From assembly GCF_000350225.1 (NCBI RefSeq), contig NW_005178569.1:1-25181 (forward strand): a stretch of DNA of 25,181 nt, given 5' to 3'. Source of the DNA: Chondrus crispus. Its lineage: Eukaryota; Rhodophyta; Florideophyceae; Gigartinales; Gigartinaceae. The first letter of the stretch is position 1; each line of letters starts with the position of its first letter. Both the position numbers and the translations under genes were made by a program. Below the pieces are notes generated by a model. That model was not told the DNA's origin, ran no database searches, and was given only the letters and a program-made list of their open reading frames with translations. Below, one piece after another: positions 1-9,521 of this stretch.

Positions 1-3000
1 GACCCCAACCAACGCAAGCAGGCCTTCGACTACTGCCAGAACATCCGCTCCTCTCCTCAGGGCTGGAGCTTCGTCCTGGAGAGCCTTTCCCCCAACATGC
101 CCCCCACCGTCGCCCATTGGTGTCTTGGCGTCATCAGCGAGACCCTCGACGATCCCAGCCGCTACCCTGCGGCCTTCTCCGCGGAGCAAGTCGCCGCCAT
201 CCGGGGGAAGATCCTAGAGTACTTTTCTGTAGCTACGTTTCCGGAGCGCTACGCCAACGACGCAGCCGTCGCCCACGCCTCCGCGTTTCCTACTTATCTC
301 CTCAACAAGCTCTGCCAGGTCGTCGTGTCCCTCATTGGCGCTGATTACCCGCACGCGTGGCCCTCCGCATTCCAGGAAACACTGCTTCCGCTGGCAGACT
401 CGCCGCAGGCCACGTCAGCCTCGACCATGATGTTTTTTCGCATGCTCCGCGGCTTGGACGATGATATTACCAGCGTGCGTGCCACCCAGATTAGCGAGAG
501 AAGACGCCAGGTATCGATACGTGTCAAGGATGCCATGCGCGACGACTGCATCGCTACCATAGTGGCAAAGTGCAGCGACATGATCACAGGCTCGCCCTTC
601 GCGCCTCAGGCCTTCGATATCATCGCCCGGTATGTTGAGTGGGTCGATATTAACCTCATAGCCCAGCAGAAATTGCTCAGCCCGATGTACGCTGCAATTA
701 CGTCGCAAGCATACTGCGAGCCCAGAGGCGCGGCGGCGGCTGCGCTCAGCGCTATTATTCTCAAGCGAATGAACGCAGAGTCTAAGCTGGAGCTGATGAA
801 CGCCCTGAAGTTGGAGGCGCTCCTAAGGTCGATTCCCGTCAGGCAAATCTGTGCAAACGTTGAGGAGCCGGGGGACCCGGGACTGGAGCTACAAAGCGGT
901 CGCGTGCAGGTAGCCGCGCTGGTCAATACAGTTGCTGGGGCGGCCCTGGATATATTGAAGGAAGTTTTAAGGGGGAAAACCAAGTTTAATAATAGCGCGA
1001 AGACGGAGTTAGAAGCCGGCGCCATTGCTCAAGTGGCCCTGCCGGTTGCACTGGGCTTTTTACATGAGGATGATGAAGACATCTCGGCACAGATTTTGAA
1101 GTGTGTCTCGACCTATGTCAACGTATTTGCGCAAGCGGCAGAGACAGACGAGGAGGGGTCTTCAAAGGATGGCGTTTCCGCCATGGTCGCCATCTTGAAA
1201 GCAGTCGAGGATCGCGCCGTACTACCTCGTGACTTTGATCCTCATGAATTTGAGAGGCGCCATCCCTTCACAGAAGTTCGACGAATGCTTATTGACAATG
1301 TGTTTAGAAGCGTCGCAAGGGCTTTTGGGGACCTTTGCACGGAATTCCTCACCAGTTTATTTCGAAAAGCGTGGGCATCAGGCAACGAGCTTTCCATTGA
1401 GCTGGCTTTCGCTTTACTCGTTTCATTTGTAGCGGAAGGCCCTATCTCACCAGATTTCGAGGAACTGCAGCAGATGGTTATCGAAAACCCCCCAAAATGT
1501 ATGAAGTTTGGGACAAACGTTTCCGCTACTTCTATTGACAAGCCTCAAGCCACTCACTTGCATCAGCTCGAGCTCGTGTCCAAGCATTACTTTGCATTGG
1601 TCGGAAGGTCTGATCGCCTCTTTTTGAGACAAGAGGACAACACTTTGTTTCGAGCCTTGCTGCCGGTGTTTTTTGATGAGAGAGGGCTGGGGCACAAATG
1701 CTCGATGGTCGTGAGGAGCTCTGCTGCGCATGCTCTTCTCAAGTTCACGAAGCTCTTGCGCTACCTGCTGTCGAAGAGCCATCTCAGAGACATGATCATT
1801 GCTGCCGAAGCGCACATGTTCCCTGTAGGAAACCCGGCTTACACACAGAATGACCAAATGGAAGTTTTCGAATCCGTTGGTTATCTTCTTGGGACGGACA
1901 CAAAGTGGGAAGAGTCTTTGAAATGCCTCACAGCTATCCTGGGAAAAGTGCTTGAAGGTTTTCAAAGTAATGATCCCGAGGTTGTGATCGGCTACATCAC
2001 GGCAGCAGGGTCGCTCTCGAAAGGATTTGGAGGTGATTCTAGACCACTTTTAATGTTAAAAGAGACAGAGCCCTCGTACCCACCAGGAGGGGTGAGAAAT
2101 GACACAGCGCAATCTCTAGCAAAGATGCAGCCCCCATCGGCTTTGGCTCTCAAAGTGCAAGAGATTTGGATCAACTGCCTTGAGGCTGCTATGAAGGCAT
2201 CAAAGCCAGCTTTGCAAATCGGCACGCAGCACACGGAACTTCGTGCGCGACTAGTGGGCTTTCTCCACCGCATGGTTGATACAATTGGCGCTCCGGTGCT
2301 GCCGTTCATCGAAGACCAAGTTGGACAATTGGTCCACACAGCTTCAACGGCTGTGGAGCTTCATGTCACTCTGAGCCTCATCTCTCAAATTGTGACCAAA
2401 TTTGCAGGGGATGCCCAATCAATTGCTTTATCTACGTATGCCCCGCTTGTGCGAAAAGTCCACGAATATTCAGTTGTTTTGGACCCAACTACCTTGCTGG
2501 CTATATCGGAGGAGAGTCGAGAAGCAGCAGACATGCATCGCGCGTACACATACTTTTTGCATGCTCTTGTAAGAACAAAGTTGTTCACGGTGCTTCTATT
2601 CCCGGAACATCTGCCGCTGCTTGGACAAGTTATGTCGTACGTCCTGTCAAATGCTATCGGTGAGTCGTTGGATTCACGAGAGGCTGGGCCAGTCATGAAG
2701 ATGTCTCTGCACATGTTGGGAGATCTAGTCAAGGCTTGGATAGGGCCTCAAAACGACAACAGTCCGCCCGGGTTTCGCCAGTTCGCTCTAAAGGAGTGTG
2801 CGAATGCAGCAATGACGAGCGCTGTACGTGGGACGGTTTTCAGGGTTGGAGACACAGAGGGGGGAGAGGCGACCAGTGTCCTGACGGAAATTGCCAGTTT
2901 GCAGCAAACGTGTGCTAGTCACCTGGGGCAGGATTTTGCGAGGGCCGTGCAACAAGGTCCCTGGAATACATTACCACGGGAGAACGTGAACGATTATTTA

Positions 3001-3090
3001 TCTGCACTGTATTCAGGGGCTCCATTACCATCACTAGTACCTGCCCTTGCGACGCTATCACAGCAACTTCGAATCCTAAGCAATCGGTAG
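1..3090 (+). CDS. XPOT: Exportin-T (tRNA exportin), 5' partial
   Basis: This encodes a karyopherin-beta family HEAT-repeat protein that, with Ran-GTP, carries mature tRNA out of the nucleus (XPOT in animals, LOS1 in yeast, PAUSED in plants). The frame is open to the first base of the window, and its first residues (QRKQAFDYCQNI, then SPQGW) match the start of the exportin-T N-terminal repeat. Roughly 15-20 residues and the true ATG therefore lie to the left; the ATG at 97 is internal. About 1029 residues are present, close to full family length. Recognisable blocks include YVEWVDINLIA near residue 218, FLHEDDEDIS near 358, DERGLGHKCSMVVRS near 560 and FLHRMVDTIGAPVLPFI near 757, all collinear with human XPOT. 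No intron interrupts it. It converges on the bZIP gene downstream. Family assignment is firm, from remembered homologues. Confidence 0.93.
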   Translation, partial: DPNQRKQAFDYCQNIRSSPQGWSFVLESLSPNMPPTVAHWCLGVISETLDDPSRYPAAFSAEQVAAIRGKILEYFSVATFPERYANDAAVAHASAFPTYLLNKLCQVVVSLIGADYPHAWPSAFQETLLPLADSPQATSASTMMFFRMLRGLDDDITSVRATQISERRRQVSIRVKDAMRDDCIATIVAKCSDMITGSPFAPQAFDIIARYVEWVDINLIAQQKLLSPMYAAITSQAYCEPRGAAAAALSAIILKRMNAESKLELMNALKLEALLRSIPVRQICANVEEPGDPGLELQSGRVQVAALVNTVAGAALDILKEVLRGKTKFNNSAKTELEAGAIAQVALPVALGFLHEDDEDISAQILKCVSTYVNVFAQAAETDEEGSSKDGVSAMVAILKAVEDRAVLPRDFDPHEFERRHPFTEVRRMLIDNVFRSVARAFGDLCTEFLTSLFRKAWASGNELSIELAFALLVSFVAEGPISPDFEELQQMVIENPPKCMKFGTNVSATSIDKPQATHLHQLELVSKHYFALVGRSDRLFLRQEDNTLFRALLPVFFDERGLGHKCSMVVRSSAAHALLKFTKLLRYLLSKSHLRDMIIAAEAHMFPVGNPAYTQNDQMEVFESVGYLLGTDTKWEESLKCLTAILGKVLEGFQSNDPEVVIGYITAAGSLSKGFGGDSRPLLMLKETEPSYPPGGVRNDTAQSLAKMQPPSALALKVQEIWINCLEAAMKASKPALQIGTQHTELRARLVGFLHRMVDTIGAPVLPFIEDQVGQLVHTASTAVELHVTLSLISQIVTKFAGDAQSIALSTYAPLVRKVHEYSVVLDPTTLLAISEESREAADMHRAYTYFLHALVRTKLFTVLLFPEHLPLLGQVMSYVLSNAIGESLDSREAGPVMKMSLHMLGDLVKAWIGPQNDNSPPGFRQFALKECANAAMTSAVRGTVFRVGDTEGGEATSVLTEIASLQQTCASHLGQDFARAVQQGPWNTLPRENVNDYLSALYSGAPLPSLVPALATLSQQLRILSNR

Positions 3091-3443
3091 GGGCGTGGTC
3101 TGTCGGGGATTGAATCGCCGCTTGTACCATCAGGGCCGTAGATGTATAGAACAGGCCGTCCTCGCCCGAATATTTTTTTCTCTGTAGCCGCCGGTGGGCT
3201 GCAGAGTTGTAGATTACTACCAAGTTTGAGAATTAAGGGCACAGCTTGGTACGACTACAAAAATGCTAACACAGAGCTCTCTCCACATTGTAAATAACCA
3301 AAGACTCAATCTATCGCAGAAGAAACGCTTTTACACAATGATGCTACACGAGCACGGCCACACGGGGACCACGCCAGAATACAAATCACAATCAAATACG
3401 CACCTCTGAATGCGACATTCTCATTCGCATGGGCACCAAGGCG
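3091..3443. other. Convergent intergenic spacer
   Basis: This is the 3' space between exportin-T and the bZIP gene, which point at each other. It must hold both 3' untranslated regions. I see no coding sequence, tRNA or strong hairpin in it, and no poly(A) signal I would commit to. Confidence 0.6.
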
Positions 3444-4658
3444 TTAGCCTAATTTAGTAGCGGTAATAGAGTTATTTGCACCCAGATCCTCACCCGGGGT
3501 ATACTGCTCATTGTTGTTACAATCCAGCATCCTTTCAATAGTGCTCGCTGTCCTCGACATAGGCTGCAGCGACGCATTAAACGCTTGCATCCCATCTCCA
3601 AGCTTATCTGTACTGAGAGAGAGGTGTAGCGTACTCGGGATCTTAATCATTCCATTACTCGCCATTGACGACGGCAGCAGTCCAGGCCCATCCGAGCCCG
3701 CCATGATCCTATCCAGCATGTCACTCGACATCGAAAACCTCAACATCGACCCATTCCCCTTCAACAGTCCCGGCTGCTGTGCGACATTGCCCACTGGGGC
3801 ATTTCCGCTGGCGCCGCCCTTCAACTGCGAGTTCTCCAGTCTCAGCGCCTCGTTCGTTGCACGTAGCGCAAGAATTTCGCTCTCGGCCACTTGGCACCTC
3901 TCTTGCAGCGAGCTGGCCTGCTCCAACAATTCATCCACCTCCTCCCCCACCTCCTGAATCGTCTTCCTCTGCCTCTCCCGACTACGTGCGGCCGACAGTC
4001 TGTTCCTCAAGCGGCGCTTGTGTAACATGATATCCCTTTCATCCTCGGTCATCTTTCTCGACTTGGCGGCTGTGCTTCCTCTCAAGTCCTTGAGGTCCGC
4101 TGCGTCGAAGCGGGCCTCTTCCTCTTTCGTCATGCGATGCCTTCGAATTTTTCCGATGCGCCCCGTCCCAGGACCTATGGGACTCCCGGATGGCCTCTGG
4201 CCATCCCCTAAGCGACGCTCGCCTGCATCCAAATCAGGACTCGCGCCGTGCGTCGAAACGGACGGGGTGGAGTCTGTCATGTCGGGGCTCCCGTCGCGAA
4301 GCGGCGGGGGTAGAGGAGCGTGGCGCAAGCGTGGCCTCGGCGTTGAGTCATCAGCACCGAACAAGGAGTCCGCATGATCTTCAATCTTGATGGCTGTGGG
4401 GCGGGCCGCGGCGGGGTTGTAGTGAGCCGCGGTCTTGGGCGCCGGTGGGTAGGGTACAGTATGACGGACTTGGCGCTGCGGCTGGTGGTCGACAGATACA
4501 TACGAGCAACGCGGGGATGTATAGAGTGGGGCCGAGCGCGAGGCCATGATGCGGCGCTGCCATTCCAGGTCCTTCGCGCAGCGGGCGATATTAGAATCAC
4601 GGAGGCGTTGCATCTCGCAAAGCTCTGAGCTGATGGAGCCGATGGAGCGCATGGTCAT
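3444..4658 (-). CDS. bZIP transcription factor
   Basis: A nuclear basic leucine zipper protein of 404 residues. With the chosen start, the basic region has the N-x7-R signature (N219 to R227, reading NRLSAARSR). It is followed at the canonical x9 spacing by heptads V237, L244, L251, A258, L265, L272 and L279. Such basic regions bind ACGT-core sites as dimers. The N-terminal half is low complexity, rich in Pro, Ser and Arg, and holds an IKIE sumoylation-type motif around K91. The open frame continues upstream to an ATG at 4982, adding 108 Pro/Ser/Arg-rich residues. I prefer the ATG at 4658 because the intervening coding strand is a pyrimidine-rich tract like the leaders of other genes here, and a TATA-like stretch touches the 4982 ATG. 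Subfamily (CREB/ATF, plant TGA or other) is not resolved. A CRE palindrome lies upstream. Confidence 0.88.
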   Translation of the reverse strand: MTMRSIGSISSELCEMQRLRDSNIARCAKDLEWQRRIMASRSAPLYTSPRCSYVSVDHQPQRQVRHTVPYPPAPKTAAHYNPAAARPTAIKIEDHADSLFGADDSTPRPRLRHAPLPPPLRDGSPDMTDSTPSVSTHGASPDLDAGERRLGDGQRPSGSPIGPGTGRIGKIRRHRMTKEEEARFDAADLKDLRGSTAAKSRKMTEDERDIMLHKRRLRNRLSAARSRERQRKTIQEVGEEVDELLEQASSLQERCQVAESEILALRATNEALRLENSQLKGGASGNAPVGNVAQQPGLLKGNGSMLRFSMSSDMLDRIMAGSDGPGLLPSSMASNGMIKIPSTLHLSLSTDKLGDGMQAFNASLQPMSRTASTIERMLDCNNNEQYTPGEDLGANNSITATKLG

Positions 4659-4995
4659 GGCGGTGAGAGCGAGACTCTCAGGGGGGTTGGGGGGTGCGAA
4701 GGGGAGAATTAGTGGGAAGGGGGGGAAGGGAGGGGTGCGTGGCGGTTGAGGTTTGCGGCGCGTCGACGAGGTTGGTGGCTTAAATGAGATGGACTTCGGT
4801 CGCGGAGCGTGACGGGGGTGAGCACCTCGGCGCATGTCCTTAGTGACGCAAAAAATCTCCGGGCGAGATGAAGTTGGTGATTGGTTGGAGAAGGGACGTG
4901 GCGTACGTGGCGGATATCTCTGGAGGGAGATCTGGCCCAGAAGGGCAGGAGTGGGTGTAATCTCGACAGCAATCTTTCGCATAGCAAATTATATC
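4659..4995 (-). promoter_or_regulatory. bZIP 5' leader and core promoter region
   Basis: On the minus strand, the first ~110 bases upstream of the chosen bZIP ATG are almost purely pyrimidine with C-runs. At the far end a TATA-like AT run (AGATATAATT, minus strand, about 4985-4994) could place the transcript start near 4960. That would put the ATG at 4982 outside the mRNA. This is inference from base composition; the stretch could instead code the 108-residue extension. Confidence 0.45.
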
Positions 4996-5003
4996 TGACG
5001 TCA
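4996..5003. promoter_or_regulatory. CRE palindrome TGACGTCA
   Basis: A perfect 8-bp bZIP recognition palindrome sits about 340 bp upstream of the bZIP ATG. A further TGACG half-site lies at 5006-5010 and a GCGTCA half-site at 5037-5042. Binding by the neighbouring bZIP itself is plausible but unproven. Confidence 0.5.
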
Positions 5004-5903
5004 GCTGACGCGCAGAGAAATGAAGGACTTACGCTGGCGTCACGCCTATAGACGTTGCGTGATGGTCATGTGAGCCTGTGTGTCGATCACGCCAAAAGAC
5101 TGGCAGACGCAAAATGTCGCGCTGGCGAGATACCGCCAGCAGATGTGTGAATGTCATGCGGCGCTGGCTCTCGCAGTGACTTCCAGGTGGCGGCTGCGCG
5201 GCGGAAACATGACGGGGGAAGGCCCAGAGTGTCAAGGTGGCCCAACGCAGCCCGAAGAACTGCCGACCGGGACGACGGTGGTTCTTGGTACAGTGCACTG
5301 CCGCGCACAAGTACGCATGTGCATAGTGTAAGGTCCGGGCGGAAGGCATAGCTTGTTTCGGCTAAACTAAAGTGTCGACGTAGCTCGACTTGTGTCAAGG
5401 TTAAATGAGAGTAGGGCATGTCGGGCGATCAAGGAACTAACGCAGACATGGGTTCCTTCGCTGGCACAAGACGATGGGAACGAACCTTCATGTGGCTAGG
5501 CTTGTCCATGGGGCGGGTGTGTCTCTGCGTAATGGTAGAATCTGGGCGCAGAAACCTGCAGCCTCTGATTGCGGGTGCCAACGCGATTTGAAAAAGATCC
5601 CACGGGCAGACACAGACTGGTGCGCTCGAAGGATTGGTAGGGGGACAGAAGCAAATGGCAATATTCGGATTTGCTTTGGAAATATTGAAATGAGATTGTT
5701 TAGGCGTGTTGAGCGGTTTTGCGCAAATATCTCGGACAACTAAAAAATTATATATATCAACGCGCTGGCCAATAGGATTAACCAGGCGAAGCTCTGAAAA
5801 CGAAATACATTCGGGCAACTTCAACACACAACTGGACATAACTGCCGCTGCTGCATTCCTTTGTAAGCTGCACATGTGCGAAGAACTCTGAGGTCCTCGC
5901 CTG

Positions 5904-5940
5904 GAGCGAAGCCGGCGCGAGCGAAGCCGGCGCGAGCGAT
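5904..5940. repeat. 15-bp tandem repeat, about 2.5 copies
   Basis: GAGCGAAGCCGGCGC is repeated exactly at 5904-5918 and 5919-5933, followed by a partial third copy. It lies in noncoding DNA. Confidence 0.85.
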
Positions 5941-6415
5941 GCGCACCCGCAGGTATGCAACGAGGTGTAAAAAAAAAGTATGAAAATTATGTCCCGCTGC
6001 GCTTACGGTCAGACGAGCTGACGCATTCGGCAAGGGCCAAAGTTTCTCCGCATGCCTTCCCCAACCCGGCACGGCGGGCGCACGCAGAGGCTTAAAAAAA
6101 ACGACATTTCCTGAGCGTCACACTGTCACTTGGCCCTTTATCTGCGCGCGACGCGCAATTCCCGTCGCACACCAGCTGGCATTCACGCATCTAGAAAAAC
6201 CTTTTTTCCCCCGCACCGGCGCCCGGCTTGTCGATGCCTTCCCTGCTGCCGCCGTGCCTACGAGTACGCCCCGTCCGGCTGTAACTCACTCCGCCGCACA
6301 TGCGCGGCTGAGCGGCAGCGCGGGGCCCTTCAGTGCCGTGCTAGAGTAGCACAGGCCGCGTTGCGCCTCCTGCGAAGGGCCATGCGCAACGTAGATTTGT
6401 CTGCTGTTGTCCAGT

Positions 6416-6498
6416 GTACAGTACTGTAGCGGCAAGACGTCAGTCGAACCCGCATCTCAACCGACGAGATACAGTACCGAAGCGTGTACTGTACAGTA
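6416..6498. repeat. Cluster of TACTGTAC / GTACAGTA motifs
   Basis: GTACAGTACTGTA is at 6416-6428, ACAGTAC at 6471-6477 and GTACTGTACAGTA at 6486-6498. These belong to a motif family scattered through the noncoding parts of the window. The last copy continues as TACAGTAGAAC, resembling the end sequence of the transposon at 20730-21557. Confidence 0.6.
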
Positions 6499-7570
6499 GA
6501 ACTTGAAAACTTTTGTCCGTCCGTCCCGCGTGTTTAGGGGCAGCGGTTATTTATAGCAGCTGCCGCACCAAGTGGGCCGGCCTTCAAGTTGTATGATTTC
6601 AAACGAATTCACCAGGCTCATCCTGCGCACTCGCTTGGCCAATGGCACAGGACGCACAGTACTTGTACAGTATGCGGGGTTCGATGAAACAAAGGGCGTA
6701 CAGCCTTTGCGGAGTCACATTCTGCATACCGTAAACTTTATATTCAACGTGCTGTACGTTCATCCGCGAATGCGCAGTTGGCGACAGAAGAGAACGGCCT
6801 GCGCACACTGCAGCGGAGATCGAGGTTGGGCAGGGGTACGGCTGGTAGGAAGGGAGAGCCCCCCGTCATACAACAGTAGTGATGAGAGTAGCGAGCTAGG
6901 GTTTTCTGTCGCCCGTCTCGCGGATTTCGTCTTGCGGTATTGCTGAACCCAGTGGGCCAGAGTTAGCTGTTCTTGCCTCGTGGACTGTTTACATGGACAT
7001 GAATTCACCCCCAGGACGCAAATATCTCCGCCGTCAATCAGACGAATCCACCAGGAGCGCCCCACGTTTTTCCGGTTATGAGTGGGGAAGACGGGCGCAT
7101 CGCGAGACGGGGCGCGCATCTGCTGAGCCGGAGAAACTTCCCGCTGCGCGCCAGCTACAAGTACTGATACTGTAGCTGCTGGCTCAGCGAGGGTTTGCTT
7201 CCGCTGTGACACCGCGGCAGCTCGGCGCGGTGGACAAGTTGCTGTGGACGCTGTCACGCGAAAGCCACCCTGCGAATCCCGCGCCGAGTTTGCCCTGTCG
7301 CAGTGCTTCGCTTGATGCGCCGCGTGCGCATCCAGTTAAGTTGCGGCAATGACGAAGGTAAATGATCATTCGAAGCTTCGCTGCACTTCATACTCTGCGC
7401 ATGTGCGGCCCCGCGAGCATGACCGGGGCCTGATCGCTTCATATATATCGCCACCATATCCAATGGTCGGAGGCAAAGTGGCGTGGTGGGGTTGGGTATG
7501 CCACCGTTTGTCGCGTCGTGCCATTGGATACTGTAGCAGGATGCAGTACAGTATGAGAACCTCTGTATCT

Positions 7571-7588
7571 CGCACGTGTACACGTGCG
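7571..7588. promoter_or_regulatory. 18-bp perfect palindrome with two G-boxes
   Basis: CGCACGTGTACACGTGCG equals its own reverse complement and contains CACGTG at 7573-7578 and 7581-7586. It lies about 245 bp upstream of the Rpt2 ATG. CACGTG is a known bHLH and bZIP target; use of this copy is inferred. Confidence 0.5.
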
Positions 7589-7740
7589 AAGGGAAAGGAG
7601 CCCAATCAATTGCAACTACATCATGCTCGAGTAAGTTGCAGAATCTATGTAATTAATCGGCTGCCTTCCAGCTGTGCCACAGTTGAGCCCCCCAACTGGC
7701 ATTGGATTCCGAGCGCTACCCTCGCCAATTGCCTTTTCGG

Positions 7741-7831
7741 TCTATCACACGCCTCCGAGCCGTCCTCTTTATCTTCACCCTCATCCCCATCCTCATCGAC
7801 CCCACTTCACTCCACCACACCCCCTGCAGCA
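7741..7831 (+). promoter_or_regulatory. Pyrimidine-rich 5' leader of Rpt2
   Basis: From about 7757 to the ATG the plus strand is dominated by C and T (CCTCATCCCCATCCTCATCG and similar). The open frame formally continues upstream to 7349, but its translation there is Ser/Pro low complexity and unlike any Rpt2. I read this stretch as untranslated leader. Confidence 0.5.
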
Positions 7832-9157
7832 ATGGGTAATGGCCAGAGCGGCATGCCGCCGGGCGGTCCACCTGGCGACAACCAGCAAGACAAGAAGAAG
7901 AAGAAGTACGAGCCTCCCCCGGGCCCTACTCGCGTCGGTCGCAAGAAGAAGAGGCGTGGTCCCGAGGTTGCCGCCAAGCTCCCCAACATCACCCCGACTG
8001 CCAAATGCCGGTTACGTATGCTAAAGCTGGAGCGCGTGAAGGACTATCTCCTCATGGAGGAAGAGTTCGTCACAAATCAGGAGCGCTACAAACCGCGCGA
8101 GGAGCGCACCGAGGAAGATCGATCCAAGGTCGAGGATATTCGCGGCACCCCCATGGGTGTGGGTACGCTGGAGGAAATCATTGATGATGATCATGCGATT
8201 GTTTCGTCCGCTGTCGGCCCAGAGTACTATGTTTACATTACTTCGTTTGTGGACAAGGATCAGTTGGAGCCAGGCAGCTCCGTGCTGCTGCATCAGAAAG
8301 TCCTCAGCGTTGTGGGTATGCTGGCTGATGATGCCGACCCGATGGTCAGCGTGATGAAGGTTGATAAGGCACCGTTGGAAAGCTATGCGGACATTGGCGG
8401 GCTGGAGGACCAAATCCAGGAGATCAAAGAGGCCGTCGAGCTGCCGCTGACTCATCCGGAACTCTACGAGGACATGGGCATCAAGCCTCCAAAGGGTGTG
8501 ATCTTGTACGGCGAGCCGGGGACCGGAAAGACTCTTCTGGCAAAGGCAGTTGCAAACAGCACGTCAGCGTCGTTTTTGAGGGTCGTCGGGTCCGAATTGA
8601 TTCAAAAGTATTTGGGAGACGGGCCCAAGCTTGTGCGAGAACTATTTCGTGTGGCGGAGGACATGGCGCCGTCCATTGTGTTTATTGATGAGATTGATGC
8701 CGTTGGGACGAAGAGGTATGACACCACCTCTAGTGGGGAGAGGGAGATTCAGAGGACTATGCTCGAGTTGCTAAATCAGCTTGATGGGTTTGATAGTAGG
8801 GGAGATGTTAAGGTGCTGTTGGCTACCAATCGCATTGAAACTCTTGATCCGGCGCTGCTTCGGCCTGGCCGTATCGATCGTAAGATTGAATTCCCGCTGC
8901 CTGACGAGAAGACGAAGCGCAGAATTTTCACTATTCATACCGGGCGCATGACACTGGCCCAGGACGTTAAGCTGGAGGAGTTCGTCATGAGCAAGGATGA
9001 CTTGAGTGGAGCTGACATCAAAGCAATTTGCACAGAGGCTGGGCTGATGGCTTTGCGTGAAAGGCGGATGAAGGTGATGCACGCAGATTTCAGAAAGGCG
9101 AGGGAAAACGTTTTGTACAAGAAGAACCAGGGCGTTCCTGAAGGGCTATACTTGTAA
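7832..9157 (+). CDS. RPT2: 26S proteasome regulatory ATPase Rpt2 (S4)
   Basis: One of six AAA+ ATPases in the base of the 19S regulatory particle, unfolding ubiquitinated substrates and opening the 20S gate. The 441-residue product matches the family length (human PSMC1 has 440). The start MGNGQSG supplies the N-terminal glycine known to be myristoylated in Rpt2; a Lys-rich tail and short coiled coil follow. Visible motifs are Walker A GEPGTGKT at 227-234, Walker B IVFIDE at 282-287, arginine-finger segment RPGR at 344-347, and a C-terminal LYL (HbYX) at 439-441 that docks into the 20S alpha ring. Glu replaces the first Pro of the usual GPPGTGKT; I recall the same Glu in land-plant RPT2. No intron is seen. 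The ATG at 7832 was chosen over one at 7349 because homology begins exactly there. Confidence 0.97.
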   Translation: MGNGQSGMPPGGPPGDNQQDKKKKKYEPPPGPTRVGRKKKRRGPEVAAKLPNITPTAKCRLRMLKLERVKDYLLMEEEFVTNQERYKPREERTEEDRSKVEDIRGTPMGVGTLEEIIDDDHAIVSSAVGPEYYVYITSFVDKDQLEPGSSVLLHQKVLSVVGMLADDADPMVSVMKVDKAPLESYADIGGLEDQIQEIKEAVELPLTHPELYEDMGIKPPKGVILYGEPGTGKTLLAKAVANSTSASFLRVVGSELIQKYLGDGPKLVRELFRVAEDMAPSIVFIDEIDAVGTKRYDTTSSGEREIQRTMLELLNQLDGFDSRGDVKVLLATNRIETLDPALLRPGRIDRKIEFPLPDEKTKRRIFTIHTGRMTLAQDVKLEEFVMSKDDLSGADIKAICTEAGLMALRERRMKVMHADFRKARENVLYKKNQGVPEGLYL

Positions 9158-9521
9158 GTCTGCTAAACTAGCCTCTTAGAATCTTTCGCTGGTAACAATT
9201 CGTATCTATCGTTTCAACGGCGATGGGTACCAAAGGTCCCCAGTAAAGTCCCCGCCCTGCACGTTTCATCTTACTTCATATCAACTCCGTGATATGTTGC
9301 AACAGTGCTGTTAGCTTGTTACCGCGACTGCGTGCGGATGAGTCGTTATCAGAAGCAATGCTTCAGTCTCACGAGTGCACAAGAAAAAAGCTTGACTCTT
9401 TCCGAGTGCGTGGCCCTGGTGCGGCGACGACGTGATTCAAAGGATTCGGTGTGGATATGTCATGTCAAGCTTCTCCAACTCGAGCCCTACCTCATTCTGA
9501 CCATGAACTGCACCTAAGGAC
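9158..9521. other. Convergent spacer between Rpt2 and GLDH
   Basis: This stretch holds the 3' ends of two convergent genes. It contains only a small palindrome, AACAGTGCTGTT at 9301-9312. I see no gene. Confidence 0.6.

Larger units (their letters stand above)
5046..7570. other. Gene-free region between divergent bZIP and Rpt2
   Basis: About 2.5 kb without a recognisable gene. Open frames here are all under 170 codons, overlap each other on both strands, and show no domain. It contains a 15-bp tandem repeat (5904-5940), a dense group of TACTGTAC/GTACAGTA motifs (6416-6672 and 7168-7553) and AT-rich runs near 5740-5757. I saw no tRNA or snRNA core motif by eye, so a small RNA gene is not excluded. 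Confidence 0.5.

Noticed and set aside
4909..4920. GGCGGATATCTC shared with 12999-13010 at a similar distance upstream of another gene
   Set aside because: With more than 10 kb of noncoding DNA compared against itself, several chance 12-mer matches are expected, and no third copy was seen.
4659..4982. 108-residue N-terminal extension of the bZIP protein
   Set aside because: The translation is Pro/Ser/Arg low complexity over a pyrimidine-rich tract like other leaders, and a TATA-like run touches the upstream ATG. It is kept as an alternative start only.
6572..6946. 124-codon open frame on the plus strand
   Set aside because: It has no recognisable motif, overlaps a similar frame on the other strand, and contains the repeated GTACAGTA motifs of noncoding DNA.
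7349..7831. 161-residue N-terminal extension of Rpt2
   Set aside because: Rpt2 homology, including the myristoylated MG start, begins exactly at 7832. The upstream frame contains the G-box palindrome and a CT-rich leader.
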